The notes beneath the pieces are model-generated. The model did not search any database, was not told where the DNA came from, and saw only the letters and a list, made by a program, of their open reading frames with translations. A program made the translations under genes and the position numbers. Positions 25,169 through 33,391 of a stretch of DNA of 47,528 bases are shown one piece after another. The DNA is from Rhodothermaceae bacterium bin80 (lineage in GTDB: Bacteria; Bacteroidota; Rhodothermia; Rhodothermales; Bin80): contig MPNB01000019.1 in NCBI GenBank assembly GCA_002238805.1, positions 1 through 47,528 on the forward strand, read 5' to 3'. Position 1 is the stretch's first letter. Each line of letters starts with the position of its first letter.

Positions 25169-25885
25169 CTATTGATTATCAAGCCATTGATCTTCGGGTA
25201 CCATGCGTAGATATTTGGCAGGTACTCCTGCCCACAGCTCACGTGCAGGAATATTGTGCGTGAGTACACTGCCTGCAGCTAACATGGCATCAGCGCCAAT
25301 TGTTTTACCCGGCAACACTGTAGCTCCCGCACCGATGCGTCCTCCACGAAGTACAGTCACGCCCTTGTAGTACTTATGGCGATCTTTGGTCCGGCCTGCA
25401 AAGTTGTCGTTGCTGGTGGTGACACCGGGAGCAATGAACACGAAATCTTCCAGTACGGAGTAGGCTGTGATATAGGCATTGGTTTCTAGCTTACAGCGAG
25501 ATCCAATAGTGCAGTCGTTTTCGATGGCCACTCCCCGACCAACAATGGTGGACTCACCAACTGAAGTCCGTTCGCGAACTGTAGCGAGGTCAGCTACCAT
25601 GACACGAGTTCCGAGGGTACAGCCGTTGTAAAGAACTGTACCATTTCCAATGAGGCAATGGTCCCCAATCGTGAGATGGCTTTGATATTTGGACGTACGC
25701 AGGGCGCTTTGGTGTGCTCGCATTGGCATTGCACCAAGCACATTATGGTCTCCAATCCGCACGTTAGCCCCTACACGTGTACCGGACTTAATTATTACAT
25801 GATGGCCAATCACACAGTTCGAGCCCAGTTCGACATCGCTTTCGATCACCGAATTTTGCCCGATAATAGTTGTTGATGCGTCCAT
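25169..25885 (-). CDS. Left-handed beta-helix sugar N-acyltransferase (WlbB/WbpD-like)
   Basis: 238 residues from ATG 25885 (a TTG one codon earlier is less likely). The protein is made almost wholly of hexapeptide repeats with I/V/L every sixth residue ('TTIIGQNSVIESDVELGSN', 'VRIGDHNVLG', 'ATVLPGKTIGADAMLAAGS'), forming a trimeric left-handed beta helix that binds acetyl-CoA. The C-terminus 'IPARELWAGVPAKYLR' is the usual cap of these enzymes. In a cassette with a DegT aminotransferase and a Gfo dehydrogenase, it should acetylate the new 3-amino group of the nucleotide sugar. An LpxA-like 'HNVLGAMPMRAHQSALRT' segment is also present, so an LpxA-type acyl donor is the main alternative. First gene of the three-gene operon. 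Confidence 0.82.
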   Translation of the reverse strand: MDASTTIIGQNSVIESDVELGSNCVIGHHVIIKSGTRVGANVRIGDHNVLGAMPMRAHQSALRTSKYQSHLTIGDHCLIGNGTVLYNGCTLGTRVMVADLATVRERTSVGESTIVGRGVAIENDCTIGSRCKLETNAYITAYSVLEDFVFIAPGVTTSNDNFAGRTKDRHKYYKGVTVLRGGRIGAGATVLPGKTIGADAMLAAGSVLTHNIPARELWAGVPAKYLRMVPEDQWLDNQ

Positions 25886-25900
25886 CAAAGTATAATCACG

Positions 25901-25933
25901 AAAAAGCCCACGGTCCTGAACAGACCATGGGCT
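25901..25933 (-). terminator. Rho-independent terminator after the TPR gene
   Basis: On the minus strand AGCCCATGGTC, a seven-base loop and GACCGTGGGCT form an 11-pair stem with one G-U pair, followed by TTTT. It ends transcription from the TPR gene (stop at 25958) and separates it from the sugar operon, whose first start lies 16 bases further on. Confidence 0.85.
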
Positions 25934-25957
25934 CCAAAATCCTTGAACTTGGAGAGA

Positions 25958-26782
25958 CTACAGTGTTTCCAGGTAATGTTCGGCGGACTGTTTCCAAGTA
26001 CCATACACGGCATTCGAAAAAGCATCTCGGGCTGCATCTCTATTCCCCACACTTATGTAAGCTTCACCTAAGACGTAGTAGATTTTAGCTTTGTCGGATC
26101 GACTACCAGAGTGAATATTCAGCGCTTGCTGGGCAGCCGCAATAGCTGCGTCACCTTCTCCTTTGGTATAGTGGGCAAGGGCAGTGTAGTAGTATACGTC
26201 AGCGTCCGCCTCCATGAACTCGGACAAAGAAGCAAGTGCGGCCAATGCAGCATCTGCATCCGCGCGGGTAGCGTTACGCTTGGCCAAAGCAGCTGAAGCC
26301 TGACTGATAAAATGATCACGAATAGCCTTCTCTGCTGCGAGGCTTGTTCTGCGATCACCTTGTGCAGTAGCGACAGTCTTCCAGATACCCAAGGCTTCGT
26401 CAAGTCGACCTAGATTCTTCAAGGCTAAGCCTTTGCCATAAAGGTTTTTAATGTAGGTGGGGAAGACATTCTCACCATTCGAATAATGTTCAAGGGCGGC
26501 CTGATAATCCTCAGATTTCAATGCCTCCGTACCCAGTTTGTAATCAATCTGGGCGGTAATGTGGCGGGCGCGTTGAGCAGTTTCGGTGTCGGACGCTCCG
26601 TCAGCACCAGTAGCTGCATTTATGAATAAGGAACGTGCATCTGCCAAAGTAGCCGGATTCTTCGCTGCTTCGAGGGCGGCGTTGAAGTCCTCCTTGTACT
26701 GCTGTGCAGTTACAGGGCCAGGGGCAACGAGTATCGCTGCCATCATAAAAAGTCCAGGTAGTGTGATGCGAAGAGCTTTCAT
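25958..26782 (-). CDS. Secreted TPR-repeat protein
   Basis: 274 residues. The signal peptide is about 26 residues and ends in 'GPVTAQ'. After a short N-terminal helix the protein is built of tetratricopeptide-like helix pairs: 'KLGTEALKSEDYQAALEHYS', 'YGKGLALKNLGRLDEALGIW', 'YYYTALAHYTKGEGDAAIAAA' and 'YYVLGEAYISVGNRDAARDAF'. Such periplasmic TPR proteins act as scaffolds. No catalytic motif is visible and the partner is unknown. It is followed by a clear terminator, so it is probably monocistronic; the choice-of-anchor B gene upstream on the same strand is 177 bases away. Confidence 0.85.
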   Translation of the reverse strand: MKALRITLPGLFMMAAILVAPGPVTAQQYKEDFNAALEAAKNPATLADARSLFINAATGADGASDTETAQRARHITAQIDYKLGTEALKSEDYQAALEHYSNGENVFPTYIKNLYGKGLALKNLGRLDEALGIWKTVATAQGDRRTSLAAEKAIRDHFISQASAALAKRNATRADADAALAALASLSEFMEADADVYYYTALAHYTKGEGDAAIAAAQQALNIHSGSRSDKAKIYYVLGEAYISVGNRDAARDAFSNAVYGTWKQSAEHYLETL

Positions 26783-26959
26783 TCCGCAGGTAGTGGGTCT
26801 TGTTTAGTTTGAACGTGTAAGAAAGACAACTTAATCCAAGAAGTCAAATGCCAAGTGGATTCGGCAGCGCAGGGATACCATTTTACGCAGGTCAGGTTCC
26901 AAGTGGCTGCCCATTGTGCAGAGGCCAGCATACGAGCGATACAGCAATAAGTGTGCCAA

Positions 26960-29278
26960 TTATGTGTCAATAGGACGTCGTTTAAGGAAAAATACACCTT
27001 CCCGGCCCGAAGTAACAACGATAGTGCCGCTCTTGAAGTATGGATAATTACTCCATGCCCCCAAAACAGGGGAATTATCATTCGGACCATAAGGGACTGT
27101 ATCAAAGTGGCCAACCTCGATCGGATTCTCCGGGTCAGATATGTCTACCAAACGGAGGCCTTCGACGTAGTTGGTCTGGTACATTATGTCGCCGCGGATA
27201 TACAGATTATGGTCAATGGCACTCGAGGGGCCGAGATACTCACCGGCCAGGACTGGATCCTCCAGGTCGCTGATGTCGAAGATTAGCGTACGCGTAGCTT
27301 CTACTAGTTCGGAAGCTTCATCTCCCTCATCATTGAGATAGAAATAACGATGGTCTTCCGTAAGCCAGCCTTGATGGGTGTAGGCCACATTGGGATACTG
27401 TGCGATCGATAATGCAACGGGATTATCCTTATCCGTAACATCGGCAATCGACAGCGCATTTCCATTGGAGCTGAGACAGATTTCACGGCCTTGGAAATCA
27501 CGGTCAGGGCCGTTGTACGTCACGCACTGTGCGTCGTGTGTGGCTCCGGTGCCTCGTCCGCCGGTCCGCGTATCTGCGAAGCATCCCGCGAACGTCGGAT
27601 TTACTGGATCCTGAATATTAATCATGTGCAGCGCACCTCCACATGTTTCTCCACCGGAATCATTACCAACGGCATAGGCATACCCAGTATCTTCGTTGAT
27701 AATGACATTATGGGAGCTGTAGACGCCTTTGTATATGGCGGTCTCCGTGAACACCTGCGGTTCGGTTACTTCCCTCAGCTGGGTCAAGTCAAAGATTTGC
27801 ATATGGTGTGCGCCAGCCCCGTCGGCTACGATGAAGGCGTGGTCCTTATAAACCTTGATGTCACGCCAAAGACTCTGATTGGCGGTTGAAGTTTTCGGCA
27901 GATCTCCCAGATATACCGGATTGTAGGGATCCGTCAGATCAATGAATGACGTACCGTCGGTGCGCCCCACCAACGCATATTCCCTTCCCGTTTGCGGGTC
28001 CTCCCAGCCCCAGACATCATTAACCTGAATACCACGCCGTGCCCCGATCTCTTCCCGTGTTAAAAATGAAATCATATCAACTTCTGCACACGGAAACATC
28101 CCGGCAGCGCCGCTTTCGCATTCGGTCATTTCACCAGTGATCGATGCAATCTCACTGGCGGCGTTAAAGAGTTTTTCACCGATCAGGACACCGTCATCTG
28201 TGACATGGAGCGGAAAAACCACTCCCTCAAAATTGTCCTGTCCGGTGGCGCCAACCACCACAATATCATTGTCTGCAGCAAGGCTTGCACCAAATCCACT
28301 CCGAAACTGCAGTGCGTCAGGGCTGAGAATCTCTGATACTTGCAGATCAGGAACGTCCACATGGTATACGCCACCGGTTCGTTCATTGAACAGGGTAGCT
28401 GAGATCCAAAGTTTGTTATCAGATGCCGCCAGCGCTTCTCCAAAGCGTTCGTCGTCCGTTGTATCGGGTGGAGACAGGGTATGCATCTGTCCCCACATGC
28501 CGTTGTCGTTTCTGGAAAAGAGTGTAACCGTCCCCCCATTGTGCCTTGGTGCACCGAGTGCCAGAAAATCTCCGGCAGATGCGATAGACCATGCAAACAA
28601 TGCTCCACCCGTTCCTATGTCCATTCCAAGCTCTTCTACTTGCCGTTCGCCAGAGTCGTTATAGGAGTACACGAACGCACGACCTTCGCCTTCATTCCAG
28701 CGGGGAGCACCAACAACAAGTTCGTCTCTGTGGACAGCAACTGAGTGACCATATTCATCTGCTTCGGATACGTCATCGGGTGTCAGTTCATCCGCTAACT
28801 GCCAATTACCGTCGTCGTTTTTGATGTACAGATATGCTCCGCCCGCTGTATCTCGGCCGCCTGTGGCCCCGATGATCAAGTGATCCCCCTTTAAGGCCAA
28901 CGCGCCACCGAATTGGACGTGTGAATGCGTGATTACCTCAGATGGAGACCATGCTCCATCATCATCACGCGAATATATGTGGACCTCACTGGCAAGTGGC
29001 GCGCCAATAGCCAAAGTTGTATTGTCAGCTGTCAGGCTTTGTCCAAACCCAGTGGCGACTTCTCCACCAGGTGTAAGTACTTGGGCCTGCGACCAGCTAC
29101 CATTGTCGTTCATATCGTAGACGAATACATTTCCCGGGAGTAGGAGTTGCCGTCCTTCACCAACGATAATCTGTCCGTCATTGACTGCCACGGCAGCACC
29201 GTATTGGACTGCATACTGGGCATGGAGAGTTGTCGAAGCGCTAAAGAGCACCGCGATCAGGGTTAATGCGCGTTTCAT
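26960..29278 (-). CDS. Choice-of-anchor B family secreted beta-propeller protein
   Basis: 772 residues with a 20-residue signal peptide ending 'TTLHAQ'. Residues ~25-370 consist of FG-GAP-like repeats with recurring 'GxxLAxxxxxLxIGAP/VVGA' units ('ALALKGDHLIIGATGG', 'HSVAVHRDELVVGAPRW', 'ASLAADNDIVVVGATG'), a seven-bladed-type propeller. Residues ~415-765 are LVIVD-type repeats ('YALVGRTDGTSFIDLTDPYNPVYLG', shortened: 'GTSFIDLTDPYNP', 'HMQIFDLTQLRE', 'LRLVDISDPENPIEVG'), the hallmark of choice-of-anchor B proteins. These are exported and anchored or released by lineage-specific means. This one ends in 'FFLKRRPIDT' without an evident T9SS domain. Its function is not known; adhesion or extracellular binding is plausible. 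Confidence 0.88.
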   Translation of the reverse strand: MKRALTLIAVLFSASTTLHAQYAVQYGAAVAVNDGQIIVGEGRQLLLPGNVFVYDMNDNGSWSQAQVLTPGGEVATGFGQSLTADNTTLAIGAPLASEVHIYSRDDDGAWSPSEVITHSHVQFGGALALKGDHLIIGATGGRDTAGGAYLYIKNDDGNWQLADELTPDDVSEADEYGHSVAVHRDELVVGAPRWNEGEGRAFVYSYNDSGERQVEELGMDIGTGGALFAWSIASAGDFLALGAPRHNGGTVTLFSRNDNGMWGQMHTLSPPDTTDDERFGEALAASDNKLWISATLFNERTGGVYHVDVPDLQVSEILSPDALQFRSGFGASLAADNDIVVVGATGQDNFEGVVFPLHVTDDGVLIGEKLFNAASEIASITGEMTECESGAAGMFPCAEVDMISFLTREEIGARRGIQVNDVWGWEDPQTGREYALVGRTDGTSFIDLTDPYNPVYLGDLPKTSTANQSLWRDIKVYKDHAFIVADGAGAHHMQIFDLTQLREVTEPQVFTETAIYKGVYSSHNVIINEDTGYAYAVGNDSGGETCGGALHMINIQDPVNPTFAGCFADTRTGGRGTGATHDAQCVTYNGPDRDFQGREICLSSNGNALSIADVTDKDNPVALSIAQYPNVAYTHQGWLTEDHRYFYLNDEGDEASELVEATRTLIFDISDLEDPVLAGEYLGPSSAIDHNLYIRGDIMYQTNYVEGLRLVDISDPENPIEVGHFDTVPYGPNDNSPVLGAWSNYPYFKSGTIVVTSGREGVFFLKRRPIDT

Positions 29279-29332
29279 GTAGGTTGAGATCTTGTTCTGG
29301 AACTAAAATACAAATTTCTGGAATGCTTAGAA

Positions 29333-30973
29333 TTAGTCGCTATTCAGGGCTTGATCCAGAAGTGAACGATCTCCAGTCATTTCCCAATAGATCAGCGACA
29401 TTGGGATGATTCCCGAGGCGTTGAAGTCATCCATGAACTCACTGAGGACGAACTCACCGTCACGTTGCCGGGCATATTCTGCAATCAGGCGATCAATAAC
29501 CAGCTTACCGATCACGTAGCTGGTTCCGTAAGCAGGTTGTCTCAAGTAGAATTGCTCTTCTCCCTGGATAGTGTTACCATCCGCAGGGAGGAGGTCCCAC
29601 GGGGTCCATTTCGAAGCGAACTCTGCGGCTTCATCAAGCGACATTTCGTGTCCATGCTGATACAATCCACCCAAGCCGCGCGCTGCCCGCTGTGCCAGGA
29701 GTATCCATATGAGCTCGCGTGTACGGGGTTTATCGTCGAAGAGTCCGGCGTGCATCATCAGTTCTTCCATGCCGGTAGCCATGCCTTCGGCCCGGCTGTC
29801 AAAAGCGTTGTACAGAAGGGGGCCCTGTCGGATTACACTTGAATAAGGCTCTTCCCGCAAGCGCGCCAAATCGATCCAGTGGTAGTCATGCGTTCGCATG
29901 ACCAGTGGATCGCGATAAGTGATCTCTGAAAAGAAGCCGCGCAAGCCTTCGGAAGGCGTGAATGCATTCACTCGTGCTCGCAGAGCGGGTTCCATGTACT
30001 CCTTGATGGGAAGAATCTCTTCTTCCCGGAGGAATACCAGGTACTCATCCACTGCAGAATTGAATCTGCGATCGTATTCTTCTGGTGTCTGTATTTTTGT
30101 CAGTCGTGGGAGTTCTCGGTTCCGGTGTTCTTCAAGCCTTAGCGCCGCATGTGCACGGTCAAGCTCCCGCTGCATAAGAAGTATTTCATCTTCCCAACTG
30201 TACGGGAGCAGGTGTACATTACGCAGGTTCCAAGTATAGTTTTCTTTTCCGACACCGCTGATGCCGGTTTTGATAGCTGATCGCTCAGCGATCCAGTCAG
30301 CAAAATTGTCCGAAGCACTCCGTGCACCAAGCGCCGCCACAGCTAGGTCCGGATATGTATCCTGTACGCTTTCAGCCAATGCTTCCAGTGCACGACTTTG
30401 TGATCGAATACTGCGTTCTCCTGTTCGCCAGAGGTCATGAGCTTCGCCAGTAAGGTTGATTTTGGCCTGCTCAAATACCTGGGCTGCCCGTCCAAGGCGT
30501 ACAGCCATACCTGCTGCATCATCATTACTCAGGGGTTGCGTGTATTTGGGGAGTTCGATTGCACCGTGAATATTGGGTGCCTCTCGCTCGGGCACGTCTG
30601 TTGGTGATGGGTAAAACCAAACATAGAAGGCGGGATCACGTCTCCATGGTTGTTTGACTCTATGCGCAAAATCGAGACCATTTATTTCTATCCACACCAG
30701 GTACCAGTCAACCTGTTCCGACACTGGCCAGCCGGTAGTATCTGCATTCTCGAGCTGCATTCTCCAGTTTTCGAGTGCTGCATACTGCTCCATCATGGCC
30801 TCGGACGAGTAATCCGGAATGCCATTCACGACGTTCGGTGCGGCAAATTCACGCCAGTCCATAAAAAATCTCACAAGATCCTCGTGCGATTCAATTGTAG
30901 ATTCGGGCTGGGAATTCTGTGGCTGGCCGCAGCCGCAAAGTATCAGTATCAGAATGGGTGCCTGCCAGCGCAT
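29333..30973 (-). CDS. DUF885-family lipoprotein
   Basis: 546 residues. Lipoprotein signal peptide with likely lipobox LCGC (C15). The body matches the DUF885 pattern by eye: 'LYNAFDSRAEGMATGMEEL' (388-405, in place of the common EGWALYAE), and near 475-490 'LRQPAYGTSYVIGK', which corresponds to the conserved PGQ-LSYKIG segment. DUF885 proteins are uncharacterised, zinc-peptidase-like in fold, and often cell-envelope lipoproteins. The replacement of the usual EGW tryptophan region by EGM makes this a divergent member and its activity doubtful. It is divergent from mutS2 with only about 70 bases between the starts, so the two promoters overlap. Confidence 0.75.
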   Translation of the reverse strand: MRWQAPILILILCGCGQPQNSQPESTIESHEDLVRFFMDWREFAAPNVVNGIPDYSSEAMMEQYAALENWRMQLENADTTGWPVSEQVDWYLVWIEINGLDFAHRVKQPWRRDPAFYVWFYPSPTDVPEREAPNIHGAIELPKYTQPLSNDDAAGMAVRLGRAAQVFEQAKINLTGEAHDLWRTGERSIRSQSRALEALAESVQDTYPDLAVAALGARSASDNFADWIAERSAIKTGISGVGKENYTWNLRNVHLLPYSWEDEILLMQRELDRAHAALRLEEHRNRELPRLTKIQTPEEYDRRFNSAVDEYLVFLREEEILPIKEYMEPALRARVNAFTPSEGLRGFFSEITYRDPLVMRTHDYHWIDLARLREEPYSSVIRQGPLLYNAFDSRAEGMATGMEELMMHAGLFDDKPRTRELIWILLAQRAARGLGGLYQHGHEMSLDEAAEFASKWTPWDLLPADGNTIQGEEQFYLRQPAYGTSYVIGKLVIDRLIAEYARQRDGEFVLSEFMDDFNASGIIPMSLIYWEMTGDRSLLDQALNSD

Positions 30974-31043
30974 GTGATCTTATGGAATAAAAGATGCAGA
31001 CAGACAAGGTAAATATTACGACATTGATTATTTGACTATATGG

Positions 31044-33179
31044 ATGCTATCGGATAAAGCTGCAGAGAAATTAGGTTTTGATACCGTGCGCAAGGCACTA
31101 TCGGAGGCTGTGGTAAGCCCCTTGGGGATGGAAAAGCTTACCCTATTGCGTCCGGTTACTGATCCGGGTGCGCGTAAAATTGCTCTTGCTCACACGGATG
31201 CATTGCAACGCGTTGTGTTGCGGGGAGACCCCATCCCCTTGGAAGACTTTCTTGATGTTCGCCAATATCTTGAGCAGGCGAGACCGAGTGGTGCTATGCT
31301 CAGCGCAGCATCATTGGATGAGGTGCGGAGGACCTGTCGTGCGAGTCGGTTAATTCGAGCCTGCTTCCGCAAAGAAGGCTATGGAACGTTGGCTAAGGTG
31401 GTGTCCCCGATTTTCATCCTCCGGGAATTGGAGCAGTGTATTGAGCAAGCGGTTGATTCCAATGGAACGATACGGGAATCCGCATCCAGTGAATTACTTC
31501 GAATTCGGCGCAGATTACGTCAGCGCCAACAGGCCCTGAGAGAGAAGCTCAGAACATTACTGGGTGAGGCGGTGCGACAGGGATACGCTGCAGAGTCACA
31601 ACTGACTGTCCGGGCTGGTCGCATGGTGATCCCGCTGCGTGCAGAGGCCAAACGGAAAATGCGTGGTTTTGTGCACGATAGTTCAGCAACAGGGCAGACG
31701 GTCTATCTCGAACCTGCCGTGTGTCTCAATATGGGGAATGAAGTTCGGATACTTGAAGCCCAAGAGCAACGCGAGATAGAGCGTATCCTGCGCGAGGTAA
31801 CCCGACGTGTCAGGGAAGATATTGATGCTATTGAGGGTAATCTTGATATTCTCGGTACCATTGATCTCTTGCATGCAAAGGCATTGCTCAGTGTAGCGCT
31901 GGCGGGCGTGGTGCCAAAGCTATCAGACGCCCGTGTACTGGATATTCGTGAGGGCAAAAATCCAACCCTATGCTTGGGGGGGAAAGCTAAAGAGATCATT
32001 CCTCTGACCATATCAATTGGTGAAGAGGTGCGAACGTTAGTCATAACGGGCCCGAATGCGGGAGGAAAGACGGTGGCGATGAAAACATGCGGGCTGATGC
32101 TTGTTATGCTGGGATGTGGCATCCCTGTTCCTGTGCATCCTGAATCGGTATTCGGATGCTTTAAGCAAATTCTTGTCGAGATCGGTGACGAGCAGTCAAT
32201 TGAGCAGGATCTCTCAACGTTTAGCGCGCGAATTTCAGGGTTGCAGAAAATGTGTGATGCAGCTACCAGCGGGGTCCTTTTGCTCGTTGACGAGATCGGA
32301 ACAGGTACGGATCCTGCCGAAGGTGCAGCACTTGCCCAAGCCGTATTGGAGCATTTTACAGCTTCGGGTGCACTGACTATCGTAACCACGCACCATGGCA
32401 CATTGAAGGCGTACGCGCATGAAAGTGTTGGTGTCGTCAATGGATCCATGGATTTTGATGAGCGCACGTTGCAACCGACGTTTCTTTTCCGACAGGGGCT
32501 CCCTGGATCATCCTATGCCTTCCGCATTGCTGATCGAATGAATTTTAATCCCGGTGTGTTGGCGCGTGCCCGGAAGATTCTGGGGAAACCGGAAGTTAGA
32601 CTTGAGTCCCTTATTGCAAGTTATCGTGAGCTAAACTCAAAACTTAAAAGACGGCTGAGCGCACCGGTGGTCGAGAAAAAGACAGAGGATCAGTCCGAAT
32701 CCCAGCCATCAGATCGGAAGGTGCGTAGGAAGCCGGGTAAGGCAGCCTCATTACCTACTACAAAACTTGTTGTGGGACAGCAAGCCGTAATTGACGCGGG
32801 AAATACCCCTTGCGAAATCATCTCCATCGAGGGACGTTATGCATTAGTAGCAGCAGGTAACATGCGTATGAAGGTTGCCCTGGATCGGATTAAGCCCATC
32901 TCTACACGCAAGCCGCGACGAAAGAGTAATGTGAAAATGAGCACACCCAAAGCAAGAGTTGATGTTCGCGGGCTTCGTGTGCGCGAGGCGCTTGCAGAGG
33001 TAGAAAAGCTGGTAGATCAGGGAATGAGTGCAAATCTCCCCTCGGTTGAAATCATCCATGGAGTCGGTACGGGCGCGCTGCGTAGTGCAATTCACGAGTA
33101 TCTGAAAGCGGCCGAGGCAGTCAAGGAACTGGAATGTCTGGATGTGAACCCGGGTGTGACGAATGTTAAAATCACATAA
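31044..33179 (+). CDS. mutS2: MutS2 ATPase/endonuclease with Smr domain
   Basis: 711 residues from ATG 31044; TTG 31032 is the alternative. MutS-type core and clamp domains fill the first 320 residues. The ABC ATPase has Walker A 'GPNAGGKT' at 336-343 and Walker B 'LLLVDEIGTGTDP' around D416, with 'STFSARIS' as the signature region. A basic linker (550-635) precedes a C-terminal Smr domain from about 638 ('VDVRGLRVREAL', 'IIHGVGTGALR'). MutS2 lacks the mismatch-binding domain. It suppresses homologous recombination or, as shown in some species, rescues collided ribosomes. At 711 residues it is shorter than the usual ~780, mostly in the region between ATPase and Smr. A G7 run at about 31976-31982 lies in frame. 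Confidence 0.95.
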   Translation: MLSDKAAEKLGFDTVRKALSEAVVSPLGMEKLTLLRPVTDPGARKIALAHTDALQRVVLRGDPIPLEDFLDVRQYLEQARPSGAMLSAASLDEVRRTCRASRLIRACFRKEGYGTLAKVVSPIFILRELEQCIEQAVDSNGTIRESASSELLRIRRRLRQRQQALREKLRTLLGEAVRQGYAAESQLTVRAGRMVIPLRAEAKRKMRGFVHDSSATGQTVYLEPAVCLNMGNEVRILEAQEQREIERILREVTRRVREDIDAIEGNLDILGTIDLLHAKALLSVALAGVVPKLSDARVLDIREGKNPTLCLGGKAKEIIPLTISIGEEVRTLVITGPNAGGKTVAMKTCGLMLVMLGCGIPVPVHPESVFGCFKQILVEIGDEQSIEQDLSTFSARISGLQKMCDAATSGVLLLVDEIGTGTDPAEGAALAQAVLEHFTASGALTIVTTHHGTLKAYAHESVGVVNGSMDFDERTLQPTFLFRQGLPGSSYAFRIADRMNFNPGVLARARKILGKPEVRLESLIASYRELNSKLKRRLSAPVVEKKTEDQSESQPSDRKVRRKPGKAASLPTTKLVVGQQAVIDAGNTPCEIISIEGRYALVAAGNMRMKVALDRIKPISTRKPRRKSNVKMSTPKARVDVRGLRVREALAEVEKLVDQGMSANLPSVEIIHGVGTGALRSAIHEYLKAAEAVKELECLDVNPGVTNVKIT

Positions 33180-33391
33180 AATCTTTGTTGTCAAACGGTC
33201 ACCATCCCTCGTGGAAACCCGCAAGATGGTGTCTGATGTCATATAAATGACGCCAGACAGAGGTTCTGATATGAAATTGAGGTTCTTCCCTGTAAGACAG
33301 CCTCGTTCGAGTGCTGGCGATCAGGACAACAGATGCGCTGCTGCTGGTCGACCGAGGCTCATTGTGGAGAGGAGTGGTACTCAAGTATTGC

